The notes: generated from the sequence alone by a model not told the origin. A stretch of DNA of 64,000 nt from Amycolatopsis jiangsuensis (GCF_014204865.1 NZ_JACHMG010000001.1:4180501-4244500), one strand, 5' to 3'. Shown: positions 53,934-63,084, counted from the first letter of the stretch. Made by a program: numbers and translations.

Positions 53934-54671
53934 ATGGCCCGACTCACCGTGCTCGGCAGCTGTGGCGCGTGGCCCGAGCCGGGCCGCGCGTGCGCGGGGT
54001 TCCTGCTCTCCCACGACGACCACCACGTCGTTCTCGATCTCGGCTACGGTGCGGCGAGCCGGCTGTTCAGCCACGTCTCGCCGCGGGACCTCGACGCCGT
54101 GGTCGTCACGCACGAGCACCCCGACCACGTCGCGGACCTCACCGCGCTCGGCCGCGCATGGCACCACACCGTGCAGCGCGACGGCGCGCCGAAAATCCCG
54201 CTGCACTGCCCACCCGGCGTACTGCGGCGGCTCGAAGCCGCCGAACCACACCCGCACCCGGCCACGATCTTCGACGTGCACCTGCTGAGCACGCCCGGAG
54301 CGTCCGGTCCGTGGCAGCTCAGTTCTGTTCCGCTGCCGCATCACGTGCCGAACCACGGCGTCCGGTTGAGCAGTGCGGGCACGACCGTCGCCTACTCCGG
54401 CGACACCGGTCCGTCGCTGCTGCTGGTCGAGCTGGCCCGCGACGCCGACCTGTTGATCTGCGAAGCCACGCTGCACGAGCCGCCGGGCGGGCCGCGGCAC
54501 CTCATGACGGCAGCCGAAGCCGGTCGCACGGCGGCCGCGGCGGGCGTCGGAACATTGCTGCTCACGCACTTCTGGCCGGGCACCGACCGCGCCGCGTCAG
54601 CCGCGCAGGCACGCGGGCAGTTCGACGGCGAAGTACTCGTGGCGGAAGAGGACCTGGTCCTCGAGCTGTAG
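53934..54671 (+). CDS. MBL-fold metallo-hydrolase
   Basis: A 245-residue metallo-beta-lactamase-fold protein. The zinc motif is VVTHEHPDHVADL (HxHxDH), with the later ligands in LPHHVPNHG and YSGDTGPSL (Asp) and LTHFWPG (His). The pattern LGSCGAWPEPGRACAGFLL at the start resembles ribonuclease Z-like or arylsulfatase-like family members of Mycobacterium. The gene is divergent from xthA and its role is unknown. Confidence 0.9.
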   Translation: MARLTVLGSCGAWPEPGRACAGFLLSHDDHHVVLDLGYGAASRLFSHVSPRDLDAVVVTHEHPDHVADLTALGRAWHHTVQRDGAPKIPLHCPPGVLRRLEAAEPHPHPATIFDVHLLSTPGASGPWQLSSVPLPHHVPNHGVRLSSAGTTVAYSGDTGPSLLLVELARDADLLICEATLHEPPGGPRHLMTAAEAGRTAAAAGVGTLLLTHFWPGTDRAASAAQARGQFDGEVLVAEEDLVLEL

Positions 54672-54673
54672 CG

Positions 54674-54985
54674 TCAGCACTTCGAGCCGTCGGTGGGCTG
54701 CACGAACCCGTCGGCCACCCACTTGCCGTCGGCGATCTTGCGGAACCCGTTCTGTACCACCGGCTGCGCGTCGAATTCGGCGCCGTTCAGGTACTTGCCG
54801 ACGATCTGCCCGTCGCCGGCCGGGGTGTCGCGGGCGTTGAGCACGTCCGCGGTGACCGCCACCTCGCACCCGGTCGCGGACCCCTGCGCGTCGGCCTGGC
54901 CCTTCTGGCTCAGCACGTAGAGGATGACCACCACGGCGATGGCCCCGATGATGATCAGCGTCTTCTTCGGCACACCCAGGATCAC
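54674..54985 (-). CDS. Small membrane protein with SH3-like extracytoplasmic domain
   Basis: A 103-residue protein with a membrane segment (LIIIGAIAVVVILYVLSQ, about residues 10-27) and an extracellular part that begins ATGCEVAVTADVLNARDTPA. The motif VLNARDTPAGDGQIVGKY is characteristic of bacterial SH3 domains, and the C-terminal SKC cysteine may pair with the one in GCEV. It is convergent with the MBL gene, 2 bases from its stop. A cell-envelope role is likely. Confidence 0.8.
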   Translation of the reverse strand: MILGVPKKTLIIIGAIAVVVILYVLSQKGQADAQGSATGCEVAVTADVLNARDTPAGDGQIVGKYLNGAEFDAQPVVQNGFRKIADGKWVADGFVQPTDGSKC

Positions 54986-55113
54986 GGCCGCTCCTCAGTC
55001 GCGAAAACGATGACCAGAGTAGAGACCGCCCGGCCGGGCGGACAGGCCCGCGACCGCAGACCACCCGATGGCGGCAATCAGCGTCACCGGGTGACGACCC
55101 AGGGTGACGAAAA

Positions 55114-55144
55114 GGGCACCTCGGAAGACTCCTCCGAGGTGCCC
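55114..55144 (-). terminator. Intrinsic terminator of icd
   Basis: On the minus strand GGGCACCTCGGA and TCCGAGGTGCCC form a perfect 12-base stem around a 7-base loop and are followed by TTTTCG. It starts 32 bases after the icd stop. Confidence 0.85.
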
Positions 55145-55176
55145 CTGCACCCGTTACCGGGAAATGCGCGCGAGGA

Positions 55177-56400
55177 TCAGGACTGCCCGATCTTCTTCGC
55201 CAGGTTGACGTCCAGCGTCGCGAGGAACTCCTCGGTCGTCTGCCATTCCTGGTCCTTGCCGACCAGCAGCGCGAGGTCCTTGGTCATCTTGCCGCCCTCG
55301 ACGGTGTCGACGACGACCTGCTCCAGCTTGTTCGCGAAGCCGATCAGCTCCGAGTTGGAGTCGAGCTTGCCGCGGTGCTCGAGGCCGCGGGTCCACGCGT
55401 AGATCGAGGCGATCGGGTTCGTGGAGGTCGGCTTGCCCTGCTGGTGCTGGCGGTAATGCCGGGTCACCGTGCCGTGCGCGGCCTCCGCCTCGACGGTCTT
55501 GCCGTCCGGCGTGCGCAGCACCGAGGTCATCAGGCCGAGCGAACCGAAGCCCTGCGCCACGGTGTCGGACTGGACGTCCCCGTCGTAGTTCTTGGTGGCC
55601 CAGACGTAGCCGCCCTCCCACTTGAGCGCCGCGGCGACCATGTCGTCGATCAGCCGGTGCTCGTAGGTCAGGCCCTTGGCGTCGAAGTCGGCCTTGTACT
55701 CGGCCTCGTAGATCTCCTGGAACACGTCCTTGAACATGCCGTCGTAGGCCTTGAGGATGGTGTTCTTGGTGGAGAGGTAGACCGGGTAGCCGCGGTCGAG
55801 GCCGTACTGCAGCGACGCGCGCGCGAAGTCCTCGATCGACTTGCGGTAGTTGTACATCCCCATGGCGACGCCGCCACCCTCGGGGAAGTTCGTGACCTCG
55901 AACTCCATCGGCTCGGAACCGTCGGCGGGGGTGTAGGTCATGGTGACCGTGCCGGGGCCGGGGACCTTGAAGTCGGTGGCCTTGTACTGGTCACCGTGGG
56001 CGTGCCGGCCGATGATGATCGGCTTGGTCCAGCCCGGTACCAGCCGCGGTACGTTCGCCATGATGATCGGCTCGCGGAACACCACGCCGCCGAGGATGTT
56101 GCGGATGGTGCCGTTCGGGCTCCGCCACATCTTCTTCAGGCCGAACTCCTCCACCCGTGCCTCGTCCGGCGTGATGGTGGCGCACTTGACGCCGACGCCG
56201 TGCTGCTTGATGGCGTTGGCGGAGTCGACCGTGATCTGGTCGTCGGTGCGGTCCCGCTCCTCGATGCCCAGGTCGTAGTAGTCCAGGTTGACGTCCAGGT
56301 ACGGGTGGATCAGCTTGTCCTTGATGAACTGCCAGATGATTCGGGTCATCTCGTCGCCGTCGAGTTCGACGACGGTGCCCTGGACCTTGATCTTGGCCAT
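55177..56400 (-). CDS. icd: NADP-dependent isocitrate dehydrogenase, eukaryotic-like dimeric type
   Basis: A 407-residue enzyme that makes 2-oxoglutarate. It starts [20 protein letters not shown], the hallmark of the homodimeric IDH1-like subfamily. [20 protein letters not shown] carries the substrate-binding Ser, Asn and Arg, and [20 protein letters not shown] matches the conserved C-terminal part. It stands alone with its own terminator. Confidence 0.97.
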   Translation of the reverse strand: MAKIKVQGTVVELDGDEMTRIIWQFIKDKLIHPYLDVNLDYYDLGIEERDRTDDQITVDSANAIKQHGVGVKCATITPDEARVEEFGLKKMWRSPNGTIRNILGGVVFREPIIMANVPRLVPGWTKPIIIGRHAHGDQYKATDFKVPGPGTVTMTYTPADGSEPMEFEVTNFPEGGGVAMGMYNYRKSIEDFARASLQYGLDRGYPVYLSTKNTILKAYDGMFKDVFQEIYEAEYKADFDAKGLTYEHRLIDDMVAAALKWEGGYVWATKNYDGDVQSDTVAQGFGSLGLMTSVLRTPDGKTVEAEAAHGTVTRHYRQHQQGKPTSTNPIASIYAWTRGLEHRGKLDSNSELIGFANKLEQVVVDTVEGGKMTKDLALLVGKDQEWQTTEEFLATLDVNLAKKIGQS

Positions 56401-56580
56401 GAGCAGCGGTGCTCCTTCCGCGGATCTTCGCGTTCACTCTCTCGGGTAGCGGTACAAGCGTACTGCTAAACGGAGCTGGATGGTTCCAGAAGTGGTCGGC
56501 GTCAAGTCTCCACCAAGCCACGGCCAGTGCGGCGACCGGGCGCGGGCCACGGGGCACGGACCCGGTGGGAGCATTTGCAG

Positions 56581-56943
56581 ATGGGATTGTTCACCGTGGC
56601 CGACGCCCGCGCCGAACTCGCCCGGCTGCGTCCGGTGCTCGACGAGCTCGTCCGGCTCCGCGCGGACGCCGCCGAGCTCGCCGCGTCGCTGCGGCCGGGC
56701 GGGCGGGACACCGAGCTCGGCGGTCTGCCCGAGTGGAAGGCCGCGCAGGCCAGGCTGGACGACCTGATGACCGCGATCCAGGCGACCGGCGCCGAGCTGA
56801 AGGGGTTCGCACCGTTGCTGGTGGACTTCCCCGCCACGCTCGGCGACGACGACGTGCTGCTGTGCTGGCTCGAAGGCGACGACGAACTGCGCTGGTACCA
56901 CCGGATCGACCTCGGCTTCGCCGGGCGACGAATGCTGGAGTGA
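56581..56943 (+). CDS. DUF2203 protein
   Basis: A 120-residue protein from ATG 56581. The first 65 residues form an amphipathic helix pair (FTVADARAELARLRPVLDEL), and a second half ends VLLCWLEGDDELRWYHRIDL, which is the conserved GDDELRWYH motif of DUF2203. The function is unknown. A neighbouring methyltransferase gene starts 30 bases later and may share the transcript. Confidence 0.85.
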   Translation: MGLFTVADARAELARLRPVLDELVRLRADAAELAASLRPGGRDTELGGLPEWKAAQARLDDLMTAIQATGAELKGFAPLLVDFPATLGDDDVLLCWLEGDDELRWYHRIDLGFAGRRMLE

Positions 56944-56973
56944 AAAACCACTGGTCAGTGACACTACGGTGAG

Positions 56974-57576
56974 GTGGTGAGCGCACTTTTCGACACCCAG
57001 GCCCCCGGTTACGACGGGGACCTTTTCCACCCGCTCGTGGCCGGCACGCTCGTCGACGGCCTGGTGCGGCGGCCGTCGCTGCTCGTCGACGTCGCCACCG
57101 GAACCGGCGCCGCGGCGTTCGCGGCCCTGCGCCTGGCACCGGAATCGGTGCTCGCGGTGGATTTCGCGCCCGCGATGATCGCGCGGGCCCGGGAGAAGGC
57201 GGCCGCGCTCGATCCGGAGGGGCGGATCTCCTGGCAGGTCGCGCCCGCGGTGCCGCTCCCGGTCGGCGACGGAGAGGCCGATGCCGTGGTGTGCGCGTCG
57301 GCGCTGCACTTCCTGGGCGCGGCCGCGCTGGCGGACTGGCGCCGGGTGCTGCGCCCGGGCGGGCGGCTGGCGTTCAGCATCTCGCTCGCGCAGCGGCTGC
57401 GCCGGGACGGCCCGATGGGCGAGCTGATGCCACGCGACCTGTGTATCCCAGCCACGGCCGAGGAGGCCGCCGCGCTGGCCACCGATGCCGGCTTCACCGC
57501 GGCGACGGCCCGCACGGTGACCTCGGACGAGGGCAACCGGGTCCGCCAGGTGTTCGCGGTGTTCGCCGAGGGTTAG
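56974..57576 (+). CDS. Class I SAM-dependent methyltransferase
   Basis: A 200-residue methyltransferase from GTG 56974, or the next codon GTG 56977. SAM motif I is VDVATGTGAAAFAAL, with the acidic residue in VLAVDFAPAM, and motif IV is DAVVCASALHFLG. The motif RRVLRPGGRLAFSISL follows. It is UbiE-like and short, and the substrate is unknown. Its stop lies 4 bases inside the convergent DUF2000 gene end. Confidence 0.9.
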   Translation: MVSALFDTQAPGYDGDLFHPLVAGTLVDGLVRRPSLLVDVATGTGAAAFAALRLAPESVLAVDFAPAMIARAREKAAALDPEGRISWQVAPAVPLPVGDGEADAVVCASALHFLGAAALADWRRVLRPGGRLAFSISLAQRLRRDGPMGELMPRDLCIPATAEEAAALATDAGFTAATARTVTSDEGNRVRQVFAVFAEG

Positions 57577-57998
57577 CTGTGCAGCCGGGCTCCTTTGAGG
57601 ATCTTGTCCACTGCGTTTTTCGGGCCGTGCACGGCGATTCCGGCGAGCGAGAGCTTTTCCCGCGGTACCGCGCGGACGGCGGCGCGGTTGTCCGCGTCGT
57701 TGCCCGTCCGGAAGAGGTCGTCGGTGAAGACCGGGAAGCGCAGGCCCCGGCCCAGTGCCCGGGTGTGGGCCGCGGTGAGGACGTCCGCGGAGCCGGCGAA
57801 GACGAGCACCGGCTGGCCGAACATCGGCAGGTATTCGGTGTCGTCGGCGTCCAGATAGGGCTCGCCGATCAGCTCGGGCGTCGCGTGGGCCAGTGCGCTC
57901 ACCAGAAAGGCGGTCACGTTCAGCCGTTGCCAGGAAGCCAGATCGTCCCGCAGCAGCACGGCGATCTTGGTGTCGAATCGGGTCACGGGCACCAGCAT
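57573..57998 (-). CDS. DUF2000 family protein
   Basis: A 141-residue protein from ATG 57998. It begins RFDTKIAVLLRDDLASWQRL, the signature of the DUF2000 (PTH2-like) family, with MFGQPVLVFAG and GLRFPVFTDDLF as later blocks. The fold is related to peptidyl-tRNA hydrolase 2, but enzymatic function has not been shown. It is divergent from an AraC regulator, with starts 39 bases apart, so it is probably regulated by it. Confidence 0.85.
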   Translation of the reverse strand: MLVPVTRFDTKIAVLLRDDLASWQRLNVTAFLVSALAHATPELIGEPYLDADDTEYLPMFGQPVLVFAGSADVLTAAHTRALGRGLRFPVFTDDLFRTGNDADNRAAVRAVPREKLSLAGIAVHGPKNAVDKILKGARLHS

Positions 57999-58036
57999 CG
58001 AAGCCGCGGGCGCCGCCGGTCTTGTACGTTCTGAAC

Positions 58037-58801
58037 ATGACCGTGTCGGCCTGGCGCCCACCGGTGCCCGGGATCGTGGAGGCGTTCCACGCCCGTTTCA
58101 CCGACCACGCGTATCCCGCGCACACCCATGACACGTGGACCCTGCTGATCGTGGACGACGGCGCCATCCGCTACGACCTCGACCGGCACCACCACGGCGC
58201 GCTCGGCAGCGCCGTCACGCTGCTGCCGCCGAACGTCGCCCACGACGGCCGCGCCGCCACTCGGCACGGCTTCCGCAAGCGCGTGCTCTACCTGGACGCC
58301 GACGTACTCGGCGAAGACCTCATCGGCGCGGCCGTGGACCGGCCGAGTCTGCCGGACCCGTTGCTACGCAAGCGGATTCACCAGCTCCACGAGGCACTCA
58401 CCGATCCGTTCGAGGCGGAGAGCCGGCTCGCGCTGGTGTCCGAACGGCTGCGCGGGCACCTCGGCCACCCGCCCGCCGGCACCCCGCCGGACCGCACCCT
58501 GGCCGACGACCTGCGTGACCTGCTCGACGAGCACCTGCCGGCCGCGCTGACTCTGGCGGAGGCCGCGGACGTGCTCGACGCACATCCGGGACACCTGGTC
58601 CGCGCGTTCGGCCGTCGCTTCGGCCTCCCGCCACACCGGTACGTGACCGGCCGCCGCGTGGACCGCGCCCGCAGGCTCCTGCTCGAGGGCACCCCACCGG
58701 CGACCGTCGCGACGGCCGCGGGATTCACCGACCAGGCGCACCTGACTCGGCACTTCCGGCGTTACCTTGGCACCACACCTGCCCGCTACGCGCGCGGCTG
58801 A
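58037..58801 (+). CDS. AraC-family transcriptional regulator
   Basis: A 254-residue activator from ATG 58037. The N-terminal cupin-like sensor has the HTHDTWTLLIVDDG motif. The C-terminal DNA-binding domain has LTLAEAADVLDAHPGHLVRA followed by FGLPPHRYVTGRRVDRARRL and GFTDQAHLTRHFRRYLGTTP, the typical two helix-turn-helices. It is divergent from the DUF2000 gene, a common pair in actinobacteria. The ligand is unknown. Confidence 0.93.
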   Translation: MTVSAWRPPVPGIVEAFHARFTDHAYPAHTHDTWTLLIVDDGAIRYDLDRHHHGALGSAVTLLPPNVAHDGRAATRHGFRKRVLYLDADVLGEDLIGAAVDRPSLPDPLLRKRIHQLHEALTDPFEAESRLALVSERLRGHLGHPPAGTPPDRTLADDLRDLLDEHLPAALTLAEAADVLDAHPGHLVRAFGRRFGLPPHRYVTGRRVDRARRLLLEGTPPATVATAAGFTDQAHLTRHFRRYLGTTPARYARG

Positions 58802-58838
58802 GAAGTGCGCGGGCAGCGGTCGTGAGATCCTGGTCCGC

Positions 58839-59417
58839 ATGCTGCGTGAACTGCACCTGACCGGCGAACCGGCGGCGGACGAGCTGCTCAACGACGACCC
58901 GTTCGCGCTGCTGGTCGGCATGTTGCTGGACCAGCAGTACCCGATGGAACACGCGTTCGCCGGTCCGCGGAAGATCGCCGACCGGATGGACGGGTTCTCG
59001 CTGTCGAAGATCGCTGCCACCGACCTCGACACGTTCGTCGAACTGTGTGTCACCCCGCCGGCCATCCACCGGTACGGCGGTTCGATGGCGCGCCGCGTGC
59101 ACGCGCTGGCCGAGCACATCATCGAGCACTACGACGGCGATCCCGAAGGGATCTGGCTCGCCGGCCGTCCCAAGCCGGACGGGCCGGAAGTGTTCAAGCG
59201 GCTCAAGGCGTTGCCCGGCTTCGGAGAGCAGAAGGCGAAGATCTTCCTGGCGCTGCTGGGCAAACAGCGTGGCGTCCAGCCGAAGGGCTGGCGGGAAACG
59301 GCCGGCGCGTACGGCGACCGCGGCTCCCGGCGCTCCATCGCCGACGTGACCGACGCCGGCACTCTCGCCGAAGTCCGCGCGTTCAAGAAGGCGGCGAAAG
59401 CAGCCGCGAAGAGCTAG
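58839..59417 (+). CDS. HhH-GPD base excision DNA repair protein
   Basis: A 192-residue protein from ATG 58839. It holds the helix-hairpin-helix LKALPGFGEQKAKIFLALLG (about residues 123-142), and the first half LVGMLLDQQYPMEHAFAGP matches DNA glycosylase-like proteins of this actinobacterial family. The catalytic Lys/Asp of classical HhH glycosylases is not obvious. The stop overlaps the convergent gene by 4 bases. A role in base removal is inferred from the family name only. Confidence 0.87.
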   Translation: MLRELHLTGEPAADELLNDDPFALLVGMLLDQQYPMEHAFAGPRKIADRMDGFSLSKIAATDLDTFVELCVTPPAIHRYGGSMARRVHALAEHIIEHYDGDPEGIWLAGRPKPDGPEVFKRLKALPGFGEQKAKIFLALLGKQRGVQPKGWRETAGAYGDRGSRRSIADVTDAGTLAEVRAFKKAAKAAAKS

Positions 59418-60055
59418 CGAGCGAACCACACCACGTCGGGCTCGCCCCGCGGCACCGGAACCGGCACCACCTCCACCGAAGCGAACCGCTCCCGCAGCCG
59501 CTCGGTGAACGCCGGGGCCGCGCCCGCGCTCCACACCGCCAGCACGCCACCCGGGCGCAGCAGCCGGACGAGGCGGCCGAGTCCGGTCGGCGCGTACAGT
59601 TCCGCGTTGCCTTCCGTGACTGTCCACTCCGGACCGTTGTCGATGTCCAGGCACAGTGCGTCGAAAGCCTCCCCGGTGGAGCGCAGCCACGTGACGAGGT
59701 CCGCTTCGACCACAGTCACCCGCGGATCGGCCAAAGCGTCGCTGTGCACGGTGCGCAGCGGGCCGGTGCGGTTCCAGGCGATCACGGCCGGTTCGCGCTC
59801 GACGACGACAACCTCGCCGACGTCCGGGTGATCGAGCGCCGCCCGCAGCGAGAATCCGACACCCAGGCCGCCGATCAGCATCCGCGCGCCAGGGGCGAGC
59901 CGGTCGGCAGCGCCGTTCACCAGCAGTCGTTCCGACTCGCCGCCGCGGGTGTCCATCAGGAACACGCCGTTCTCGATCACCTCGAACGCATCACCGTCCT
60001 GGCGCAGCACCAGCTCCCCGCCGTGCCCGGCCACGGTTTCCAGTACCTCGACCAC
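59414..60055 (-). CDS. Spermidine-synthase-like class I methyltransferase fold protein
   Basis: A 213-residue protein with SAM-type motif I MLIGGLGVGFSLRAAL and VVVVEREPAVIAW, and an acidic pocket residue in DALCLDIDNGPEW. The pattern fits spermidine synthase-like proteins. It is much shorter than PspE or SpeE (about 280 residues), and the N-terminal beta-domain is reduced. It is in line with the MFS gene, 13 bases after that gene's minus-strand start side, and may be co-transcribed with it. The substrate is unknown. Confidence 0.83.
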   Translation of the reverse strand: MVEVLETVAGHGGELVLRQDGDAFEVIENGVFLMDTRGGESERLLVNGAADRLAPGARMLIGGLGVGFSLRAALDHPDVGEVVVVEREPAVIAWNRTGPLRTVHSDALADPRVTVVEADLVTWLRSTGEAFDALCLDIDNGPEWTVTEGNAELYAPTGLGRLVRLLRPGGVLAVWSAGAAPAFTERLRERFASVEVVPVPVPRGEPDVVWFAR

Positions 60056-60068
60056 GCCGGGCAGCTTC

Positions 60069-61262
60069 TCACGCCGGCACTTCCTCCCGCGCGGGCCGGG
60101 CAGGCAGCCGCGTCTTCCAGAAGAAGAGGATCACCAAGGCGGCCGTGGCCGTCAGCACCGCGGCGATTTCCGGCAGCACCGTCGGACCGGCCGAGGTCAG
60201 CACCGCGCCACCGGCCGCTCCGGACAGCCCGACACCGAGGTAGATCGCCGACGCGTTCAGCGAAAGCGTGAGCCCGGCGTGCCCCGGCGAAAGCTCGATC
60301 AGCCGGTGCTGCACCGGCGGACTGAACGCCCACGTCGACAAACCCCACAGGAACAGCGCGACGGCCGCACCCGGAATCGTCGACGTGGCGATCGGCAGCA
60401 GCGCCAGCACCACGGTGCTCACGCCCAGCACCAGCAGCACCGGCCGGCGTGCACCCCAGCGGTCGGCCGCGCGTCCGCCGGCGAAGTTGCCGATCGCGCC
60501 GCCGATGCCGTAGCAGAACAGCAGCAGCGTGACGGTCCCGCCGGAGACCCCGGCCGTCGCCGCGAGCAACGGCGAGACCAGCGTGTAGACCATGAACGCG
60601 GCGAGGCAGGCGAGCACCGTGGTCACCAGCAACGCGACCACCCGCCGGTCGCGCGCCACCGCGAACCGCTCGGCCAGCGTCACCGCGGGCGGCGCCGCGA
60701 CGTTCGGCAGCACAAGCCGGACCGCGGCCGCACCAGCCAGCAGCAGGACGCCGACGAGCAGGAACGCCGCCTCGTAGTCCAGCTGCTGGGAGATCAGGCT
60801 GCCGAGCGGCACCCCGAAGATCAAAGCCACGGTGAGCCCGCCGAACACCACCGCGACGGCACGGCCACGGCGGTCCGGCGTGGTGAGTTCCGCGGCCACC
60901 GCGCTGGCCGCCGGGGTGAACACCGCGGCACCGACGGCCGTGACGACCCGGGCGACGAGCAACGTCGCGTACCCGGGCGCGACCGCGGCGAGCAGGTTGC
61001 CGGCGCCGGCGACGACGAGCGCGGCGACGAGCAGCCCGCGCCGCTCCCACCGCCCGGTGACCGCGGCGAACACCGGCGAACCGACCGCGTAGGCGATCGC
61101 GAACGCCGTGACCAGCTGGGCCGCGGCCGTTGCCGAGATGTGCAGCTCCGCGGTCAGCGACGGCAGCAGCCCGGCGACGATGTAGCCGCTGGTGCCGACG
61201 CCGAAGGCCCCGAACGCGAGCACGAGATTCCGCGCGGCGGCCGAGGACGCGACGGTGGACAT
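60069..61262 (-). CDS. MFS transporter, drug-exporter-like
   Basis: A 397-residue transporter of twelve hydrophobic segments from ATG 61262. The early loop GTSGYIVAGLLPSLTAELHI matches DHA12-type multidrug or arabinose exporters, and VTGRWERRGLLVAALV follows the second helix. It is divergent from an ArsR regulator at 61375, with two TTCGACGA repeats in the gap. The 13-base gap to the methyltransferase-like gene suggests a two-gene operon. Confidence 0.92.
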   Translation of the reverse strand: MSTVASSAAARNLVLAFGAFGVGTSGYIVAGLLPSLTAELHISATAAAQLVTAFAIAYAVGSPVFAAVTGRWERRGLLVAALVVAGAGNLLAAVAPGYATLLVARVVTAVGAAVFTPAASAVAAELTTPDRRGRAVAVVFGGLTVALIFGVPLGSLISQQLDYEAAFLLVGVLLLAGAAAVRLVLPNVAAPPAVTLAERFAVARDRRVVALLVTTVLACLAAFMVYTLVSPLLAATAGVSGGTVTLLLFCYGIGGAIGNFAGGRAADRWGARRPVLLVLGVSTVVLALLPIATSTIPGAAVALFLWGLSTWAFSPPVQHRLIELSPGHAGLTLSLNASAIYLGVGLSGAAGGAVLTSAGPTVLPEIAAVLTATAALVILFFWKTRLPARPAREEVPA

Positions 61263-61295
61263 GGAGGTGCCCCCACAAGGTAACCGGACGATGGG

Positions 61296-61320
61296 TTCGA
61301 CGAACGTCGTAGTTCGACGA
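61296..61320. promoter_or_regulatory. Direct repeats TTCGACGA between MFS and ArsR genes
   Basis: TTCGACGA occurs at 61296-61303 and 61313-61320 (17 bases apart), and the first is part of a CGACGAACGTCG palindrome. The block lies 33 bases before the MFS start and is a likely ArsR-binding region. Confidence 0.5.
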
Positions 61321-61374
61321 TGATCGTACACAATGCGCGAGGACAATTTCGAGCCTTGTCGTACTATGGGATTC

Positions 61375-61698
61375 ATGGCCGCCACCACACCGCTCCCGCC
61401 GCTCGTGCACCCCGAGCGCGGGGAAATGACCGTCGAGGCCGTCCTGCGCGCCCTCGCCGACCCGGTGCGGCTCGCCATCGTCCGGCAGCTGGCCGTCGCG
61501 GACTGCGAACTGTCCTGCGGTGCGTTCGACGTCCCGGTGACGAAGTCCACCCTCACCCACCACCTGGCGATCCTGCGCCAGGCCGGCGTGCTCGCCGGCC
61601 GCCAGGACGGCACGACCCGGCTGAACTCGTTGCGTCGCACCGATCTCGACGCACTGTTCCCCGGACTGCTCGACGGGGTGCTCGCCGCCCCGCGCTGA
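61375..61698 (+). CDS. ArsR-family winged-helix regulator
   Basis: A 107-residue regulator from ATG 61375. A TACTAT hexamer at 61362-61367 lies 7 bases upstream with no ribosome-binding site, so the message may be leaderless; an ATG at 61333 is less likely. The DNA-binding part is TVEAVLRALADPVRLAIVRQL and VTKSTLTHHLAILRQAGVLA. The cysteine pair ADCELSCGAFDVP may sense a ligand or redox. It is divergent from the MFS gene, its likely target. Confidence 0.9.
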   Translation: MAATTPLPPLVHPERGEMTVEAVLRALADPVRLAIVRQLAVADCELSCGAFDVPVTKSTLTHHLAILRQAGVLAGRQDGTTRLNSLRRTDLDALFPGLLDGVLAAPR

Positions 61699-61736
61699 GC
61701 GTCGCGTTACGTGAACAGCCTCACCCGGATACCGGG

Positions 61737-61763
61737 ATGACAAAGGCACCCCTCTTCGGTTGA
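61737..61763 (+). CDS. Possible 8-residue leader peptide of the downstream MFS gene
   Basis: ATG at 61737 opens a frame that encodes MTKAPLFG and stops at 61763, just before a strong terminator at 61774. A 9-residue frame (GTG 61711, MNSLTRIPG) overlaps it by ATGA. No good ribosome-binding site is visible, so translation is unproven. It is listed because ribosome-dependent attenuators have this layout. Confidence 0.3.
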   Translation: MTKAPLFG

Positions 61764-61773
61764 ACTGGAGCGC

Positions 61774-61819
61774 AGACAGCACGACGGCGTCGGAGCCGCC
61801 CGCGGCTGTCTTGTTTTTT
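61774..61819 (+). terminator. Terminator in the leader of the MFS gene (attenuator)
   Basis: AGACAGC (61774-61780) pairs with GCTGTCT (61805-61811), with inner GGCG/CGCC pairing, followed by TTGTTTTTTG. The U-rich run is the best intrinsic terminator in the window. It lies 76 bases after the ArsR stop and 75 bases before the MFS start, so it could either end arsR or regulate the MFS gene. Confidence 0.8.
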
Positions 61820-61893
61820 GGCCGTCGACTAAAGCGCTTCAGAACCGGGCTGACCCCGGGCTGGACACACGATTTTTCCGAGGAAGGAGAGCC

Positions 61894-63084
61894 GTGCCCG
61901 TCGCGTTGCTCGCGCTCGCCGTCGGTGCCTTCGGCATCGGCACCACCGAGTTCGTGATGATGGGTGTGCTGCCCCAGGCCGCCACGGACTTCGGCATCGA
62001 CATCCCGTCCGCCGGCTACTTCATCTCCGCCTACGCACTGGGCGTGGTGATCGGCGCACCGCTGCTCACCGCGGTGGCCGTGCGGCTGCCCCGCAAGACC
62101 ATGCTGCTGGCCATGATGGGCCTGTTCACGCTCGGCAACGGCCTGTTCGCGCTGTCGCCGAACCAGGAGTTCGGCATCGTGTTCCGGTTCCTCGCCGGAC
62201 TGCCGCACGGCGCGTTCTTCGGGGCGGGCGCGGTGGTGGCCTCGAGCCTCGCCCGGCCGGGCGAGCGGGCCAAGTCGGTGTCCATGATGTTCATGGGCCT
62301 GACGCTGGCGAACGTCGTCGGCGTGCCGCTCGGCACGCTGCTCGGCCAGCAGGTCGGCTGGCGGGCCACGTTCGGCGTGGTCGCGGTGATCGGGCTGGTG
62401 GCCGCCGCGGCCATCGCCAAGCTGGTGCCGCACCAGGGCCGCCCGGCCGAACCCTCGCTGCGCGGCGAGCTCGGCGCGTTCCGCCGTCCGCAGGTGTGGC
62501 TGGCGCTGGCCATCGTCACGTTCGGGCTCGGCGGCGTGTTCGCCTGCATGTCCTACATCGCGCCGATGCTCACCGACGTCGCCGGCTACTCACCGTCGAA
62601 CGTCACGGTGCTGCTCTCGCTCGCCGGGGTGGGCATGACGATCGGCAACTACCTCGGCGGTCGACTGGCCGACAAGGCGCTGATGCCGGGCCTGTACGCC
62701 GCGTTGCTCTCGCTGGCCACCGTGCTGGCGATCTTCACGGTCACCGCGCAGGGCAAGGTGGGGGCCGCGATCACGATCTTCTTCGTGGGGGTCGCGGGCT
62801 TCATGATCGGCCCGATGATGCAGGCGCGGATCATGGAGAAGGCCGGCGGTACGCCGTCGCTCGTCTCCGCCGCGGTGCAGTCGGCGTTCAACATCGCCAA
62901 CTCGATCGGCGCCTACCTCGGCGGCCTGGTCATCGCCGGCGGCCTCGGCCTGCTGGCGCCCAACTGGGTCGGCGCGATGCTGGCCGTGCTCGGGGTGTCC
63001 ATCGCCGCGGTGTCCGGCCTGCTGGACCGGCGCGAGGCCGCGCGCGAACGGAGCGGGGAGGACCTCGCGCTGATGACCTCCTGA
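61894..63084 (+). CDS. MFS exporter of the AraJ/chloramphenicol-exporter-like group
   Basis: A 396-residue transporter from GTG 61894, with AGGAAGGAG 4 bases before it. It has twelve hydrophobic segments. The first segment contains FGIGTTEFVMMGVLPQAATD, which resembles the GTSEFMLSGLLP motif of Streptomyces and Corynebacterium chloramphenicol exporters, and AGLPHGAFFGAGAVVASSLA is the D-family motif. Substrate is not known. The 195-base gap upstream contains a terminator, so expression is likely controlled by attenuation. Its stop lies inside a hairpin arm. Confidence 0.92.
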   Translation: MPVALLALAVGAFGIGTTEFVMMGVLPQAATDFGIDIPSAGYFISAYALGVVIGAPLLTAVAVRLPRKTMLLAMMGLFTLGNGLFALSPNQEFGIVFRFLAGLPHGAFFGAGAVVASSLARPGERAKSVSMMFMGLTLANVVGVPLGTLLGQQVGWRATFGVVAVIGLVAAAAIAKLVPHQGRPAEPSLRGELGAFRRPQVWLALAIVTFGLGGVFACMSYIAPMLTDVAGYSPSNVTVLLSLAGVGMTIGNYLGGRLADKALMPGLYAALLSLATVLAIFTVTAQGKVGAAITIFFVGVAGFMIGPMMQARIMEKAGGTPSLVSAAVQSAFNIANSIGAYLGGLVIAGGLGLLAPNWVGAMLAVLGVSIAAVSGLLDRREAARERSGEDLALMTS

